Positions 10,741 through 22,560 of a DNA stretch of 64,000 nt are shown in pieces. Positions within the stretch are counted from its first letter, which is position 1. Each line of letters starts with the position of its first letter. Source of the DNA: Branchipolynoe longqiensis (taxonomy: Eukaryota > Annelida > Polychaeta > Phyllodocida > Polynoidae); contig CM059191.1 in assembly GCA_030323885.1 (NCBI GenBank), positions 103,402,292-103,466,291 of the forward strand. The letters run 5' to 3'. Below the pieces are notes generated by a model, which made no database searches, had not been told where the DNA came from, and worked only from the letters and a program-made list of their open reading frames with translations. The translations under genes and the position numbers were made by a program.

Positions 10741-11697
10741 AGCAGGATACAACCTGCATTAACACATCCACACACCAGGCCCCTAGTTGTATTGATATAT
10801 CCCCACAGCAGGCCACAATCTGCATTAACACATCCACACACCAGGACCCTAGTTGTATTGATATATCCTCACAGCAGGCCACAATCTGCATTAACACATC
10901 CACACACCAGGACCTTAGGTGTATTGATATATCCTCACAGCAGGCCACAATCTGCATTAACACATCCACACACCAGGACCCTAGTTGTATTGATATATCC
11001 ACACAGCAGGACACAATCTGCATAACACATCCACACACCCGGACCTTAGTTGTATTGATATATCCCCACAGAAGAACACAATCTGTATAACACATCCACA
11101 CACCAGGACCCTAGTTGTATTGATATATCCACACAGCAGGACGTAACCTGTATTATGCTATCCCCACAGCAGGATACACCCTGCATTAACACATCCACAC
11201 ACCAGGCCCCTAGTTGTATTGATATATCCACACAGCAGGCCACAATCTGCATTAACACATCCACACACCAGGACCTTAGGTGTATTGATATATCCTCACA
11301 GCAGGCCACAATCTGCATTAACACATCCACACACCAGGACCCTAGTTGTATTGATATATCCACACAGCAGGACACAATCTGCATAACACATCCACACACC
11401 AGGACCCTAGTTGTATTGATATATCCACACAGCAGGACACAATCTGCATAACACATCCACACACCAGGACCCTAGTTGTATTGATATATCCCCACAGAAG
11501 AACACAATCTATATAACACATCCACACACCAGGACCCTAGTTGTATTGATATATCCACACAGCAGGACACAATCTGTATAACACATCCACACACCAGGAC
11601 CCTAGTTGTATTGATATATCGCCACAGCAGGCCACAATCTGCATTAACACATCCACACACCAGGACCCTAGTTGTATTGATATATCGCCACATATCC
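10741..11697. repeat. Diverged continuation of the minisatellite, 66-bp units
   Basis: The unit contains CAGCAGGCCACAATCTGCAT, AACACATCCACACACCAG and GACCCTAGTTGTATTGATAT. Half-units still resemble the 32-bp monomer. A block of roughly 425 bp starting near 10715 is itself repeated starting near 11140, giving a third level of order. Confidence 0.93.
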
Positions 11698-11836
11698 CCA
11701 ATGCGCCTGGCATTTATAATTTACCACAGCACTACTTTTATTACTAATAACAGTAGGGAACTGAATATTTTGTTATAGTCTAAAAAGTAGCTCAGGGGAT
11801 CTTCACAAAAGGAGCAGCCATTACGAACATGAATAA

Positions 11837-12006
11837 GTCATCAGTGTGTAAACATGTAGGCGCATAGGAGCGGCAGGCAGATCCATAATGGTGTCTGGTG
11901 GAAGGATATCACCAGATATATGTCATCAGTGTGTAAACATGTAGGCGCATAGGAGCGGCAGGCAGATCCATAATGGTGTCTGATGGAAGGATATCACCAG
12001 ATATAT
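11837..12006. repeat. 85-bp unit duplicated in tandem
   Basis: 11837-11921 and 11922-12006 are nearly identical, differing by GTCTGGTGG versus GTCTGATGG. This is a recent tandem duplication. Confidence 0.95.
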
Positions 12007-12045
12007 GGAACTACTCATGTGGCTGTTCTTACTGCTTTAAAGTTT

Positions 12046-12394
12046 GCTGTTTGGTTGTTAGAGTTTTACACCCTGGCAACATCTAAGGCCATATCAGGAT
12101 GGGTACTGACGTGTGGCAGCGTGCGCTCATGGCAGATTAATAGTGCTGCCCCACTGGAAGACCAGGCCGCCAGCACCATGACCTGATATCATACTCGGTC
12201 ACATTATCCTGACACTGTACTAACCAGTACTTGCCCTATGTTAATAATCCTGAGTGCCTGGCTAGGAAGAGACACGCATCAATTTTTACGTCAGTGGTTT
12301 GACTCGACCAGGGTTCGAAGCCGTGGGTTGGAATCCCACGATCTAACAAAACGGGAGACGGACGCTCAACTCTTTCGGCCTTCCCTCTGGTACA
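12046..12394 (-). mobile_element. SINE-1, near full length
   Basis: On the minus strand: tRNA-like head with GAGTTGAGCGTCCGTCTCCC and GGTTCGAA box B, then GACTGG...GGATAATGTGAC, GGGGCAGCACTAT, and an end of GTTGCCAGGGTGTAAAACTC. SINE-2 is inserted at its very 5' edge. Confidence 0.92.
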
Positions 12395-12725
12395 GGGATC
12401 GGGACGTAGTTCAGGTGGTAGAGTGTACACCTGTGAAGGTTTGGATCATCCGATCGATCCTGCTCTGTGGACACATTTGCGGTTTGGGTTATTTTCCGTT
12501 CCAACCAGTGGTCGACAACTGGTTCATCAAAGGCTGTGGTATGCGCTCTCCTCTCTGTGGGAAAGTGCATATAAAGCACCCCTTGCTGCTTATCGGAAAG
12601 AGTAGCCTATGTGGCGGCAGTGGGTTTCCTCCAAAGAAATATGTTAGAATGACCATATGTTTGACATCCAATAGCCGATGATAAAAATCAATGTGCTCTA
12701 GAGGTGTCGTTAAATAAAACAAACT
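12395..12725 (+). mobile_element. SINE-2, full length, 14-bp TSD
   Basis: Head GACGTAGTTCAGGTGGTAGAG (box A region) with a box-B-like GGATCATCCGATCGATCC. The body contains AACCAGTGGTCGACAACTGG and CTATGTGGCGGCAGTGGG. The tail is GTCGTTAAATAAAACAAAC. TTCCCTCTGGTACA occurs at 12381-12394 and 12726-12739, an exact TSD. Confidence 0.95.
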
Positions 12726-12739
12726 TTCCCTCTGGTACA

Positions 12740-13091
12740 AGTGGTGGTGGTTTTAAGAGTATTATAAGATTAACATGTATTACCACCACCAACAGTGAAC
12801 CTATTCGGTGTTATGTATGCGGTGTTTAATTTGTACTTCTTTCCTCATGGTACTTGTACCCTTTGACCCGTACCGCTTTCAATTTAGCCAACTTGCGACA
12901 AGAAACAATAACAGAATGGAGAATGGAGTAGTGCGCCGTCTTTTTTCAAATTAAAATTTAATACAAAATTAATCATTTAAAATGTGGTATTTCTAACAAA
13001 TAGTACGCCTGATATTAGGATGGTGTATTAAATAATTAACATCGTATTTCTATCATTAGTGTTAATGTCTTCTGTATTGCGGTTTGACCAG
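12740..13091. other. AT-rich spacer, nothing recognised
   Basis: No gene, repeat end or motif was identified. Confidence 0.4.
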
Positions 13092-13365
13092 ACGTGGTGG
13101 ACAAATCGGTAACAGCGCTAGCTTCCCATGCGGAAGGTCAGAAGATGGAATTGCAGTCGAGCCAAAGAAATGACTTAGAAAATGTATAGTTATCGCTACC
13201 TAACTTGGCACTCTGCATTACTAGGATATTGCAAGGACTGGTCGACTCAGTAACAGGATAATGTGGCAGAGTTGGAAATTGGGTAATGGTGCTTGTGGCA
13301 TGGGTCCCAGTGGGGCAGCACTATACAGTTGCCTTGGGTGTGCACTGTTACAGGTAGGTATCCAT
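13092..13365 (+). mobile_element. SINE-1, diverged, tail-truncated
   Basis: Variant tRNA-like head (CGTGGTGGACAAATCGGTAA, CCCATGCGGAAGG), then GCATTACTAGGATA, GGATAATGTGGCAGA and GGGGCAGCACTATACAGTTG. The same head variant occurs at 48475 and 63033. Confidence 0.8.
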
Positions 13366-13997
13366 CTAGATAAAAGATTCACCCGGTACTTGTACTTGTA
13401 GTACACGGGTGAAGACCAGCCTTATATAAATACAGGCGAAAATAGCATTAGTATGGAACAAGAAGTAGAATGCCTGGCACTAGTGTCAAATGGTTACTTA
13501 TATCAGCACAGAGTTGGTGAAATGGGAGAGAATGCAAAAAGACAAGATGGCGGCCAGAGAACGCCGTCGATTTCACTTATAAATCGCATTAAAGTATATG
13601 TTTTATTATATTTTCCAACTCAAAAGTAGCGGGTAAACATGAAGACATATACAAAGAATAACTGTTGCTTCTTAGATTGTGAAATTAGGCTCTTATAAAG
13701 ACTCATTTCACTGGAAGTATGGGGGGATCTTTTATCTAGGATCCATCCTGATATAACCACATTATGTTGCCAATTGAGTGGTAGACAGACATCAACTGTG
13801 GATACGGATGGATGCACATTGATCGGTACATATTGATGGGCACTGTTTCACTTGCACGCATTGATTGGGCATCAGTTGATTGTGTAGGCCTACCCATTGA
13901 TGGGTACACATTGAAGGAAGCACATTAGGAGGGAGGCCTTCACATTGAAGTGTGCCCCTGACAGCTGTGTGTGACAGTTGACAGCTGCATCTGTGGA
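13366..13997. other. Spacer with a YY1-like site and degenerate repeats
   Basis: 13544-13555 reads AAGATGGCGGCC, a YY1-like word. 13800-13960 holds degenerate copies of a CACATTGATGGGTA word. No gene was recognised. Confidence 0.4.
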
Positions 13998-14166
13998 TCG
14001 TGTGCGTGTGCGTGTGCGTGTGCGTGTTCGTGTGCGTGTGCGTGTGCGTGTGCGTGTGCGTGTGCGTGTGCGTGTGCGTGTGCGTGTGCGTGTGCGTGTG
14101 CGTGTGCGTGTGCGTGTGCGCGTGCGCGTGCGCGTGTGTGTGTGCGTGCGTATGCGCGTGCGCGTG
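13998..14166. repeat. (GTGTGC)n microsatellite
   Basis: About 25 hexamers of GTGTGC, decaying into GCGTGC at the 3' side. Alternating purine-pyrimidine makes it Z-DNA-prone. Confidence 0.97.
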
Positions 14167-14664
14167 TCTGCACAGGCGCAGTCGGCGCGCGGACCCGCGA
14201 GGCACTTAGCTGGCTCTCAGCATACAGGATTCTATTTGATTAGCCAGCGTCTGCACTTTGAACGCCTTCAGTTGCACGAGCCACAGGCAGTGGGCTGTTG
14301 AAACAGCTGCTGGCACCTCCCTCCCCCGCCGAACACAATGCGCTGATCATAGCGCACAATGTTCTGTTCTGCCCTGCCATGCCCTGCCATTTTTAGCGGT
14401 ACAGTAAGTGGCGGTTACAGTGTGAAAGGGGTGGTGGTGCCACCATCGGAGGTGAGGTGGGGAGGCTGGAGCAGTAGATGACTATGAGAGACTCCCACAG
14501 TCCATGGAGCTGAGTGAGTGCTGAGGGAGAGGAGGGATATTCTGAGTTATTATACTCGTATAATTCTTATACAGCATATATATATGTATAGATATATATA
14601 TATTTAAATGTATTTTTGTGTGGTAATTATGTTCATTCTGCTGCATATGTACATTTGTCAATGC
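14167..14664. other. Spacer, nothing recognised
   Basis: TA-rich run at 14570-14605. No gene or repeat was identified. Confidence 0.4.
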
Positions 14665-15150
14665 CGAAGTACTGGTCTTCCAGCCAGTTTTTCAATTCAG
14701 GGGGGGGGAAGTTTGTTTTATTTAACGACGCCTCTAGAGCACATTGATTTTCATCATCAGCTATTGGACGTCAAACATTTGGACATTCTGACATATTTCT
14801 TTGGAGGAAGCCCACTGCCGCCACATAGGCTACTCTTTCCGATAAACAGCAAAGGGTGTTTTATATGCACATTCCCACAGACAGGACAGCACAGCCGTTG
14901 ATGACCCAGTTGTGGACCACTGGTTAGAATGGAAAATAGCCCAAACTGCAAATGTGTCAACTGACCGGGATTGATCGGATGACCCACACCTACACAGCTG
15001 GACATGCTACCATCTCAGCTACGTCCCCCTCCCTTTCAACTCAGGAGTATTTACGCCAATAAAATGAATATAAAAATTATTGAGTATTGATGTATTAATG
15101 TGACCTAACAATAGTGGTTAAATACACAATTTGCAGGACATAGCACAATG
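14665..15150 (+). repeat. Unnamed dispersed repeat split by SINE-2
   Basis: 14670-14703 plus 15034-15150 together match 16443-16570: GTCTTCCAGCCA, TTCAATTCA, AAAATGAATA, ATGAATTAATATGA-like and ACAATTTGCAG-ACATAGCACA. SINE-2 occupies 14707-15030 and is flanked by imperfect duplications TTCAATTCAGG and TTCAACTCAGG. Confidence 0.75.
14707..15030 (-). mobile_element. SINE-2, near full length
   Basis: Complement of the tail (GTTTGTTTTATTTAACGAC) at the left. Complement of the head (ATCTCAGCTACGTCCCCC) at the right. Confidence 0.93.
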
Positions 15151-15170
15151 CACCGAACCAACCACTTCTT

Positions 15171-16051
15171 AAAGGCCCGGTCACATACGCGTTAGTGGAT
15201 GCGGTTGAACGTAGTTGAACGTAGTTGAATGTAGTTGAATGTACTTGAATGTAGTTGAACGTAGTTGAACATAGTTGAACGTAGTTGAACGTAGTTGAAT
15301 GTAGTTGAACATAGTTGAATGTAGTTGAATGTAGTTGAACGTAGTTGAATGTAGTTGAATGTACTTGAATGTACTTGAACGTAGTTGAACATAGTTGAAC
15401 GTAGTTGAACATAGTTGAATGTAGTTGAATGTAGTTGAATGTAGTTGAACATAGTTGAATGTAGTTGAATGTACTTGAACGTAGTTGAACATAGTTGAAC
15501 ATAGTTGAACGTAGTTGAACGTAGTTGAATGTAGTTGCACGTAGTTGAATGTAGTTGAATGTAGTTGAATGTACTTGAACATAGTTGAACATCGTTGAAC
15601 ATAGTTGAACGTAGTTGAACATAGTTGAATGTAGTTGAATGTACTTGAATGTAGTTGAATGTAGTTGAATGTACTTGAACGTAGTTGAACATAGTTGAAC
15701 ATAGTTGAACGTAGTTGAACGTAGTTGAATGTAGTTGAACGTAGTTGAATGTAGTTGAATGTAGTTGAATGTACTTGAACGTAGTTGAACATAGTTGAAC
15801 ATAGTTGAATGTACCCACATCTATACTTCTCCAGTATGTTCAACTACATTCAACTATGTTCAACTACGTTCAACTATGTTCAACTACATTCAACTATTTT
15901 CTACTACGTTCAACTACGTTCAACTACGTTCAACTACGTTCAACTACGTTCAACTACATTCAACTACATTCAACTACGTTCAACTATGTTCAAGTATGTT
16001 AGCCTCCACTACGTTCAACTCCATCCACTAACGTGTATGTGACCAGGCCTT
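15171..16051. mobile_element. FB-1: foldback element of GTAGTTGAAC decamers
   Basis: Ends are inverted repeats: AAGGCCCGGTCACATACGCG at left, and at right its complement with AAGGCCTGGTCACATACACG. Each end is followed by TTAGTGGATG. From 15199 to about 15817 the filler is about 60 decamers of GTAGTTGAAC/T, with occasional GTACTTGAAT. After a 20-bp spacer the same decamer runs inverted from 15837 to 16020. The polarity switch is at about 0.745 of the length. There is no coding capacity; TMFNYVQL-type frames are repeat artefacts. Confidence 0.85.
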
Positions 16052-16129
16052 CAGACTGACGGGTAAGTCCCGCTTCATGGAATAGTGACTAGAGGAGGTA
16101 AGACATGTTGCAGCTCTGTTCTGATTGAT

Positions 16130-16442
16130 TGTTTCTTGGAGTGTCATGTCCTGCCAACATCTAAGGTCATAGCAGCATGGGTACCGACTTCTGACAGTGT
16201 GCACTCATGGCAACTTTATAGTCCTGCCCCACTGGGAGACCAGGCTACAAGCACCATGATACAATATCCCACTCAGTCACATTATCCTAACTCTGAGCCA
16301 ACCAGTCCTTGCCCTACCTTAATAATGCTGAGCGCCAGGCTAGGAAATGACAGGTATACATTTTTAAGTCATTGGTTTGACTCGACCACGATCTACAAAA
16401 TCCCACAGTCTACCAACACGGGAGACGGACCAACAAACCATT
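16130..16442 (-). mobile_element. SINE-1, near full length
   Basis: Minus-strand copy with CAACATCTAAGGTCATA, CCCACTGGGAGACCAGG, CCCACTCAGTCACATTATCC and a damaged tRNA head. It sits directly beside the second copy of the unnamed repeat. Confidence 0.9.
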
Positions 16443-16570
16443 CGTCTTCCAGCCATTTGTTCAATTCATGATCATTTATCCAAAAATGAATACATTGAGG
16501 ATCGATCGATGAATTAATATGAGCTAACAATTGTGTTTCCACAAACAATTTGCAGCACATAGCACAGTCG
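16443..16570 (+). repeat. Unnamed dispersed repeat, copy 2
   Basis: Matches 14670-14703 plus 15034-15150 without the SINE-2 insertion, and so serves as the empty site. Nearby, GGAGGTAAGA-ATG-TGCAGCTCTGT recurs at 16094 and 16700. Confidence 0.75.
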
Positions 16571-17311
16571 ATTACCTATGACCACTGTGATATGAAAACA
16601 GTAGTGTCATATGACTACATCAATATTGGATGAATCCATCTGAGTATTTATAATGGTGGCACTTAAGATGTGGGTAGAAGTAATCTTCTGTATTCACTAA
16701 GGAGGTAAGAAATGCTGCAGCTCTGTCCTGAAAACACACTCGTTTATTATAGCATCCTATGGTGAATGAAATTATTTTATCTTTCAACTTTTAAGCAAGT
16801 GATAAATCTGTCATGTTGTAGAGTTGGTACCCGGATCTGTGGCCGTGCAAGTAGGCTGTAGGGAAATATGATACAGACAAGAAGAAAGAGAAAGTAAGAG
16901 TGAAGAAAGTAAGGGAAGGCAAGCCTTCTATGTTTATTTGTTATAGCCCATAGGTTCCCTGGTAGGGTATCACACCACCCCTGTCACCCAATAAGAGAAC
17001 AGCATTTCTATTCCCCATGGCAACCGGTAGTCTGCCCACCACCAGTGGCTACCTGGCCACTCCCAAGCCTGATCTGGCTGCTCCTCACAGCCTGATTGCG
17101 TTGACCCCTACTGGATTGTGTTGACCCCTTCTGGATTGTGTTGACCCCTACTCAGGCAGACGGGCCAGGTCCTAAGTGTCACTGCGCTCCACCTGCCAGC
17201 ACTCACTATGTCATCCACATGAAACTCAGCTATAACCCAACGAATACTTATATATACACATATACATACATATACATACAAGCTCAACTGGCTCGACATA
17301 CAAATCATCAT
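16571..17311. other. Spacer; 20-bp x 3 repeat at 17093-17152
   Basis: GATTG-GTTGACCCCTACTG occurs three times. Otherwise there is nothing recognisable. A short ATACATATACA run lies at 17250-17278. Confidence 0.45.
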
Positions 17312-18140
17312 CATCATCCTGTCGGTCGCGATGTGACAAAGACTGCTTTCATTACTTGACTGCCGCTCTCCATTTAGCTCTCGCCTGTGAGAGCTGCATC
17401 CATGAGTCGGTCTTAATGTCTCTCAGCTTCAGGTTTCTCTTGATGGTATCCTTGAACCGGAGATGAGGGCACCCTCTCTTTCTGTAACCAGAAGACAGTT
17501 GAGAGTAGAGGATCTACTTTGGTAGCCTGTCTGATGACATCCTCATGAGGTGTCCAGTCCACCGGAGATTTTTTTTGATCAGAAGATCTTCCATAGAGGG
17601 CAGCCCCATCCATTTGATTATTTCCTTATTTGTCACTTTGTCCTTCCAGGTTAGCCTCATGATTGAATGCAGATGTCGCATCATGAAGGCATGCAGCTTT
17701 TTCACCTGTCGTCTGTACACTGTCCAGGCCTCGGCTCCATATAGTAGGGTGGATAGCATGATTGCATGGTAGATCTTGCCTTTGACCCGCATGGACACAT
17801 GGTGGTTACATTTCATGAAAGCTGCCTGCAAAAGTTTTGAAGTGCTGCTGGCTTTTGCAAGTTACCAGTGGCACTCTCTCGGGGAGCAAATAGAGGTTTC
17901 ACACCGGCAAGAACATGTCCAGACAGGCGCAAAAGTATTTGTCCCTGCAGTGGCTGGTATGGAGATGTTGGGAGTTCCATACATCAACCGCCCTTGATGC
18001 TGCCACAGTGACATGGTTTTCTGTTCAAGGTTTGCTCCCTCAGCCTTAGGTTCTGTCAAGAACCTGTACCACAAGGCAGTGGTTTACAACTCTGCAGGGC
18101 AGGGGCATCAAACTCCCTGAGGTTTTGCAATACCTGCATA
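17312..18140 (-). pseudogene. LINE-b 3' part: C-terminus of a non-LTR reverse transcriptase
   Basis: The minus strand 17831-17514 encodes 105 residues typical of the post-RT region. STLLYGAEAWTVYRR is followed by LHSIMRLTWKDKVTNKEI and LRWTGHLMRM, which in many invertebrate LINEs follows the catalytic domain. The catalytic part is absent. Positions 18140-17832 match the 47 kb copy but are broken into several frames. The 3' UTR ends at 17312-17325 in a (GAT)n tail. Other copies: 35490-35795 and 47040-47460, both plus. Confidence 0.8.
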
Positions 18141-18261
18141 CAATGCCTGTTAGCCCTCAATGCCATACCCATTTTAATGATGAAAACATCAACAACGGGG
18201 AGACTTATAATGTAGTCATCTACTACAGATTTGGTAAGCTATAATATATGCTTGTGTTGTA

Positions 18262-19137
18262 GGGGTAATCATTTAGCCCAATAATGTCGGAGATATTTTA
18301 GATCAAAAGTAAATGTTAACATTGTGTATTATGTATCTTATTGGGATGGATGTAGCTAAATAAATAGAAAATGACATCACTAATTTGTGACATTGTCAAC
18401 CACATTGAAAATAAAGTGTCACAAACGTAATGAAAACCTCTGAACAACAACACATTTCAGTTCAAATGGTCATATATAAATTATAATGTCTTCATTAAGC
18501 TGAAGACACTTATTTCAATAAAAATTATAAAAATTATGAAATGGTTAACCTCTTCTGGAGTCATTAACATTGTAACATTTCATTTCCACTTGCAAGTACT
18601 ATGAAACTCTGTATCAAACACTGAGTACAGATACAGTACAGGAACTATTTTCACCATTTGACACTCTATCCATGGACCCAGTTATGGTATTGTAAAAGAT
18701 AAATCCTGAAATTGCCCCTAAACATTGAAATTTGACCCGAATATTTTTGTAAAATTGTTGATTCCATTTGGACTGTTACATTGTTAATATTTTTCTGCTT
18801 TTCTCTTTAATCATCACAAATAACACAAAACCATAGCAATGACATTTCAAATTATTATTACTACTGTTTATAAAGCAAGTGGCATGTGAAATGTCCTAAA
18901 GATGTCAAGCTTTGTGTGGAAAATATTTGATTTTGGAGTCAGATTGGTTTCCATGCTATACTGCTATCTATTGGGTGTGAGCATCATTTGACCTACATAC
19001 AAATGTCAGAATATGTTTATTTTCAATTATCCAGATACAAAAGGATATTGAGGAAGCTTGTATATAGGACTTTGACAGCATTTTGATTTTGTGGTACTGA
19101 TGTCACAGTATTGGTACACAACTTGTGAGAATGACCC
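18262..19137 (-). mobile_element. TIR-900 copy 1, one end missing
   Basis: About 875 bp match, inverted, to 49411-51082 without the insert. The end GAGAATGACCC at 19127-19137 is the TIR complement. The opposite TIR is not found near 18262. No coding frame. This copy provides the empty site for MITE-CWG: TGATGTCACAG is intact at 19098-19108. Confidence 0.85.
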
Positions 19138-19225
19138 AATTACATACACGCAGACAATGCACTTGCCCTGCCTTGCACCGCTCTTCCCTGTCGCACCCTG
19201 CTCTGGCCTACCACGCTATGCCACT
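19138..19225. other. Short spacer
   Basis: Nothing recognised. Confidence 0.3.
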
Positions 19226-19392
19226 ATGAAATCCCGACTTTTCGGGTTCCCGCGTTCATGCAGGGTTTCAAAAGATATGAAGGGCCATTCCCGCTAGGTG
19301 GCACACCAAGTTATGACTCTTTTCACAGTTGCCTCCCATGCCATTGGCTGTACTGCCAAAGCGGCTATACTGCCCCGATATCCACTTAGGGC
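19226..19392 (+). repeat. 170-bp dispersed repeat, copy 2
   Basis: Direct copy of 8371-8538. It is followed by short (CGGCTCCCTTCAG)-like words at 19440-19500. Confidence 0.85.
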
Positions 19393-19804
19393 AACTGCCC
19401 TTCCCTCTTTACACCAAGCTCTACCCAGCCCTGCACAGCTCGGGTCGGTTCGGCTCCCTTCAGCTCCCTTCGGCTCGGCACTATTCGGCCCTGCTCGTTT
19501 CTGTTGAATACGCCAGAACGTCACGTGACATCGTTGTCCCACCATAGGGTTCGCCCACTCTCCGCCGGTCTAAATCAGTTCGCCAGGCTGCCCCCAGGTG
19601 GTCGCCTATTCACGGTGGCTCACCAGATGGCGCCGTAACGGTTATGGCGGATATTGCAAATTACCAAATTCCATTTTGACGGGCGTATTGCCTAAGGTTC
19701 TTTTTATTTGGAAGGTGGGGGACAAGTTGATAATTTGGTAATTCACATGAACAGGTAATTTGGATAGGTTGTGGCACTGGTGTGCCAGTCATGACTTAAT
19801 GAGT
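19393..19804. other. Spacer with one CTCF-core-like site
   Basis: TCACCAGATGGCGC at 19620-19633 matches 13 of 14 positions of CCASYAGRKGGCRS. No gene. Confidence 0.4.
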
Positions 19805-19990
19805 TATTCAAAGCTGCATAGTCCGATGAAAGCATACAATTTTCTAAATCAAAACAAGTATCTAGATTAGATTCTACATATCTACCTTAGATACCGGTCC
19901 ACTTATCAAACATTTGTTACCAAATATAAGGGAATACTGATCTAATAGAACGTGTTCATTATATTGTTATACTCGTGAGACTCAACAATA
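19805..19990 (+). mobile_element. MITE-TTAA left half
   Basis: Begins with AAGCTGCATAGTCCGATGA, then AATCAAAACAAGTATCTAGA and CATATCTACCTTAGATAC, matching the left arm of the copies at 61556 and 34166. The right half is missing. Confidence 0.75.
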
Positions 19991-20461
19991 TACCGGTGGT
20001 GCCACCTGCATCCCTCCTCGCCTCCACCGCATATTGACAAATGTCAGTCGCATAGGCGGTTATTTTGTCCCCAATTATTTTTCCCATATATATATAATAA
20101 TTCTTACGTTACCTATGACAGAATGAAGAGAAGGTATAAAGAGATAGAGACAAGTGTGCGATATGAGTTGGGAGTAACCTAGACCACAACTCCTTTATTG
20201 AAAAATAATTCCACCGAGCAATTGGAGGCTAGGCCCGATGCAGGAGGCGGCGCAGTGCATGATGGGTGGTCCCATCCCCATTGACGGACAGGGGGGTGGG
20301 GGGGGAGGGCAGACACTACAGACATTATTACATGCGATAAAGGGTTTATCACTATCCGTATATATTCATAAACTTAAATATATACACGAATATATATTAT
20401 ATATGTGATCTAGGCCTTTAACACATTATATAAGTATAAATGTTGCAGGAACATAAACTTC

Positions 20462-20505
<44 letters not shown>

Positions 20506-20619
20506 CACATATAAATATACAGGAAGATATATAAATATATATGAATTCCTAATTGAATTGCATCACTATCTAGGCATATAAACATTGGCAAACAAAAGCT
20601 TCGCTGGTAGAAGACGAGG
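19991..20619. other. Spacer with (AT)n at 20464-20500
   Basis: Microsatellite (AT)n and TA-rich flanks. A G-rich stretch lies at 20290-20308. No gene. Confidence 0.5.
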
Positions 20620-22560
20620 TAGGTCCAACACCCCTCCCCGAACGCCCCCCTCCCCCTACGCCCTCCACAAGTGGCCGCCACGACACACAAGTGGTCGCCA
20701 CGACACAAAAGTGGCCGCCGCTAATTTGCAACCATTGTATCACATCGCCATTGTCACGCAGCGACGAGCAAAGAAGCCCCCCACATCCCCCCGCCGTCAC
20801 CCTCCCCTCCCCATTTACCTTCCACGTCTTCCTTCGCTACAGTCACCCCTCCTTCTCCCCTCCTCCTTTCTCTCTACCCCCTCTTTCCCCTCCCTCTTCT
20901 ACCCTCCACCATCTCCTCCCTTTTCTCTGCTGCCCTCTCCCTTCCCCCTCCTCTACCGCCACTCTCCCCTCCTCCTTTCTCTCTACCCCCTCTCCCTTCC
21001 CCCCTCTCCCCTCCTCCCTTCTCTCTGCCCCTTCCTCCATCCTCTACCCTCCACTCTCCCCTCCTCCCTCCCTCTTTTCTCCGCTCCAGGACCCCCGCCA
21101 TCCGCCTCAGCCTGTCCCTCCCCCCCCCCCCACCCGACCTCTGCCAACTCGCTGGCTCCTTACTCCGCTAGGTGGTGTGTAGGGTGGGTGGTTGTGGGGG
21201 ACTCTGTAATGATGTCTCCTCCCTGGATTCTCTCACCCACTAATTGCCCGCCAACATCTTCACCAACCCCCGGCTTCGTCCTGTCCCCTCCCCCTCCCCC
21301 CGCCCCGTCCTCCCCCTCCACCTCCGGCCTCCCTCTCCCTCCTCCAGCCATCCCTCCCACCCTCCCCGACCGCCCCACACTCTGCCTCCTCCTCCCTTCT
21401 CCTCACCCTTTTCCCTCCTCCTCCCACCGGCTCACCCATTTTGTCGTTATCATCCTCCCACTGCCTCCCCTTCCCACTCTCCCCCTCCTGCAACCCTCAC
21501 CCTCTCCCTCCTCCTGCAACCCTCATCCTCTAGTATCCCCTCCTGCAACCCTCACCCTCTCCCTCCTCCTGCAACCCTCATCCTCTAGTATCCCCTCCTG
21601 CAATCCTCACCCTCTCCCTCCTCCTGCAACCCTCATCCTCTAGTATCCCCTCCTGCAACCCTCACCCTCTCCCTCCTCCTGCAACCCTCACCCTCTAGTA
21701 TCCCCTCCTGCAATCCTCACCCTCTCCCTCCTCCTGCAACCCTCACCCTCTAGTATCCCCTCCTGCAATCCTCACCCTCTCCCTCCTCCTGCAACCCTCA
21801 CCCTCTAGTATCCCCTCCTGCAACCCTCACCCTCTCCCTCCTCCTGCAACCCTCACCCTCTAGTATCCCCTCCTTGCAACCCTCACCCTCTCCCTCCTCC
21901 TGCAACCCTCATCCTCTAGTATCCCCTCCTGCAATCCTCACCCTCTCCCTCCTCCTGCAACCCTCACCCTCTAGTATCCCCTCCTGCAACCCTCACCCTC
22001 TCCCTCCTCCTGCAACCCTCACCCTCTAGTATCCCCTCCTGCAATCCTCACCCTTCTCCCTCCTCCTGCAACCCTCATCCTCTAGTATCCCCTCCTGCAA
22101 TCCTCACCCTCTCCCTCCTCCTGCAACCCTCATCCTCTAGTATCCCCTCCTGCAATCCTCACCCCCTCCTCTCCTGCCACCCTCACCCTCTAGTACCCTT
22201 CCTGCAATCCTCACCCTCTCTCCTCCTGCAACCCTCATCCTCTAGTATCCCCTCCTGCAACCCTCACCCTCTCCCTCCTCTGCAACCCTCATCCTCTAGT
22301 ATCCCCTCCTGCAACCCTCACCCTCTCCCTCCTCCTGCAACCCTCATCCTCTAGTATCCCCTCCTGCAACCCTCACCCTCTCCCTCCTCCTCTCTCGCGT
22401 ATCCGCTACCCCCTCCCTCCACCTCTACCTTCCTCACCCTCCCTCCTTCTCCCTCCCTACGACTCTCCCTACTCTTATGACCACCCACTCCCTCTTCCCA
22501 TCACCCCACCCTCTCCCCCCTCTCTCCTCCCACCCACCTTCCCCGTCCTTCCTTTACCCT
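20620..22560. repeat. Polypyrimidine tract with a 55-bp minisatellite
   Basis: The plus strand is almost purely C/T for about 1.9 kb. Within it, about 21480-22395 is a tandem array of a 55-bp unit (CCCCTCCTGCAACCCTCACC ... CATCCTCTAGTAT), about 16 copies with small indels. The long proline/serine frames through it are composition artefacts. Confidence 0.93.

Noticed and set aside
10595..11693. Cys-rich repeats resembling a secreted protein on the minus strand
   Set aside because: The pattern follows the 66-bp unit exactly and exists in several frames.
9890..11697. CRISPR-like regular array
   Set aside because: All parts of each unit repeat; there are no unique spacers. The setting is eukaryotic. 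It is a minisatellite.
15095..16042. Several 200-residue frames rich in FNYVQL repeats
   Set aside because: All three frames of a decamer array give such products. They are artefacts of FB-1.
20585..21643. 352-residue proline/serine frame
   Set aside because: It is a translation of a C/T-rich tract, with equally open overlapping frames.
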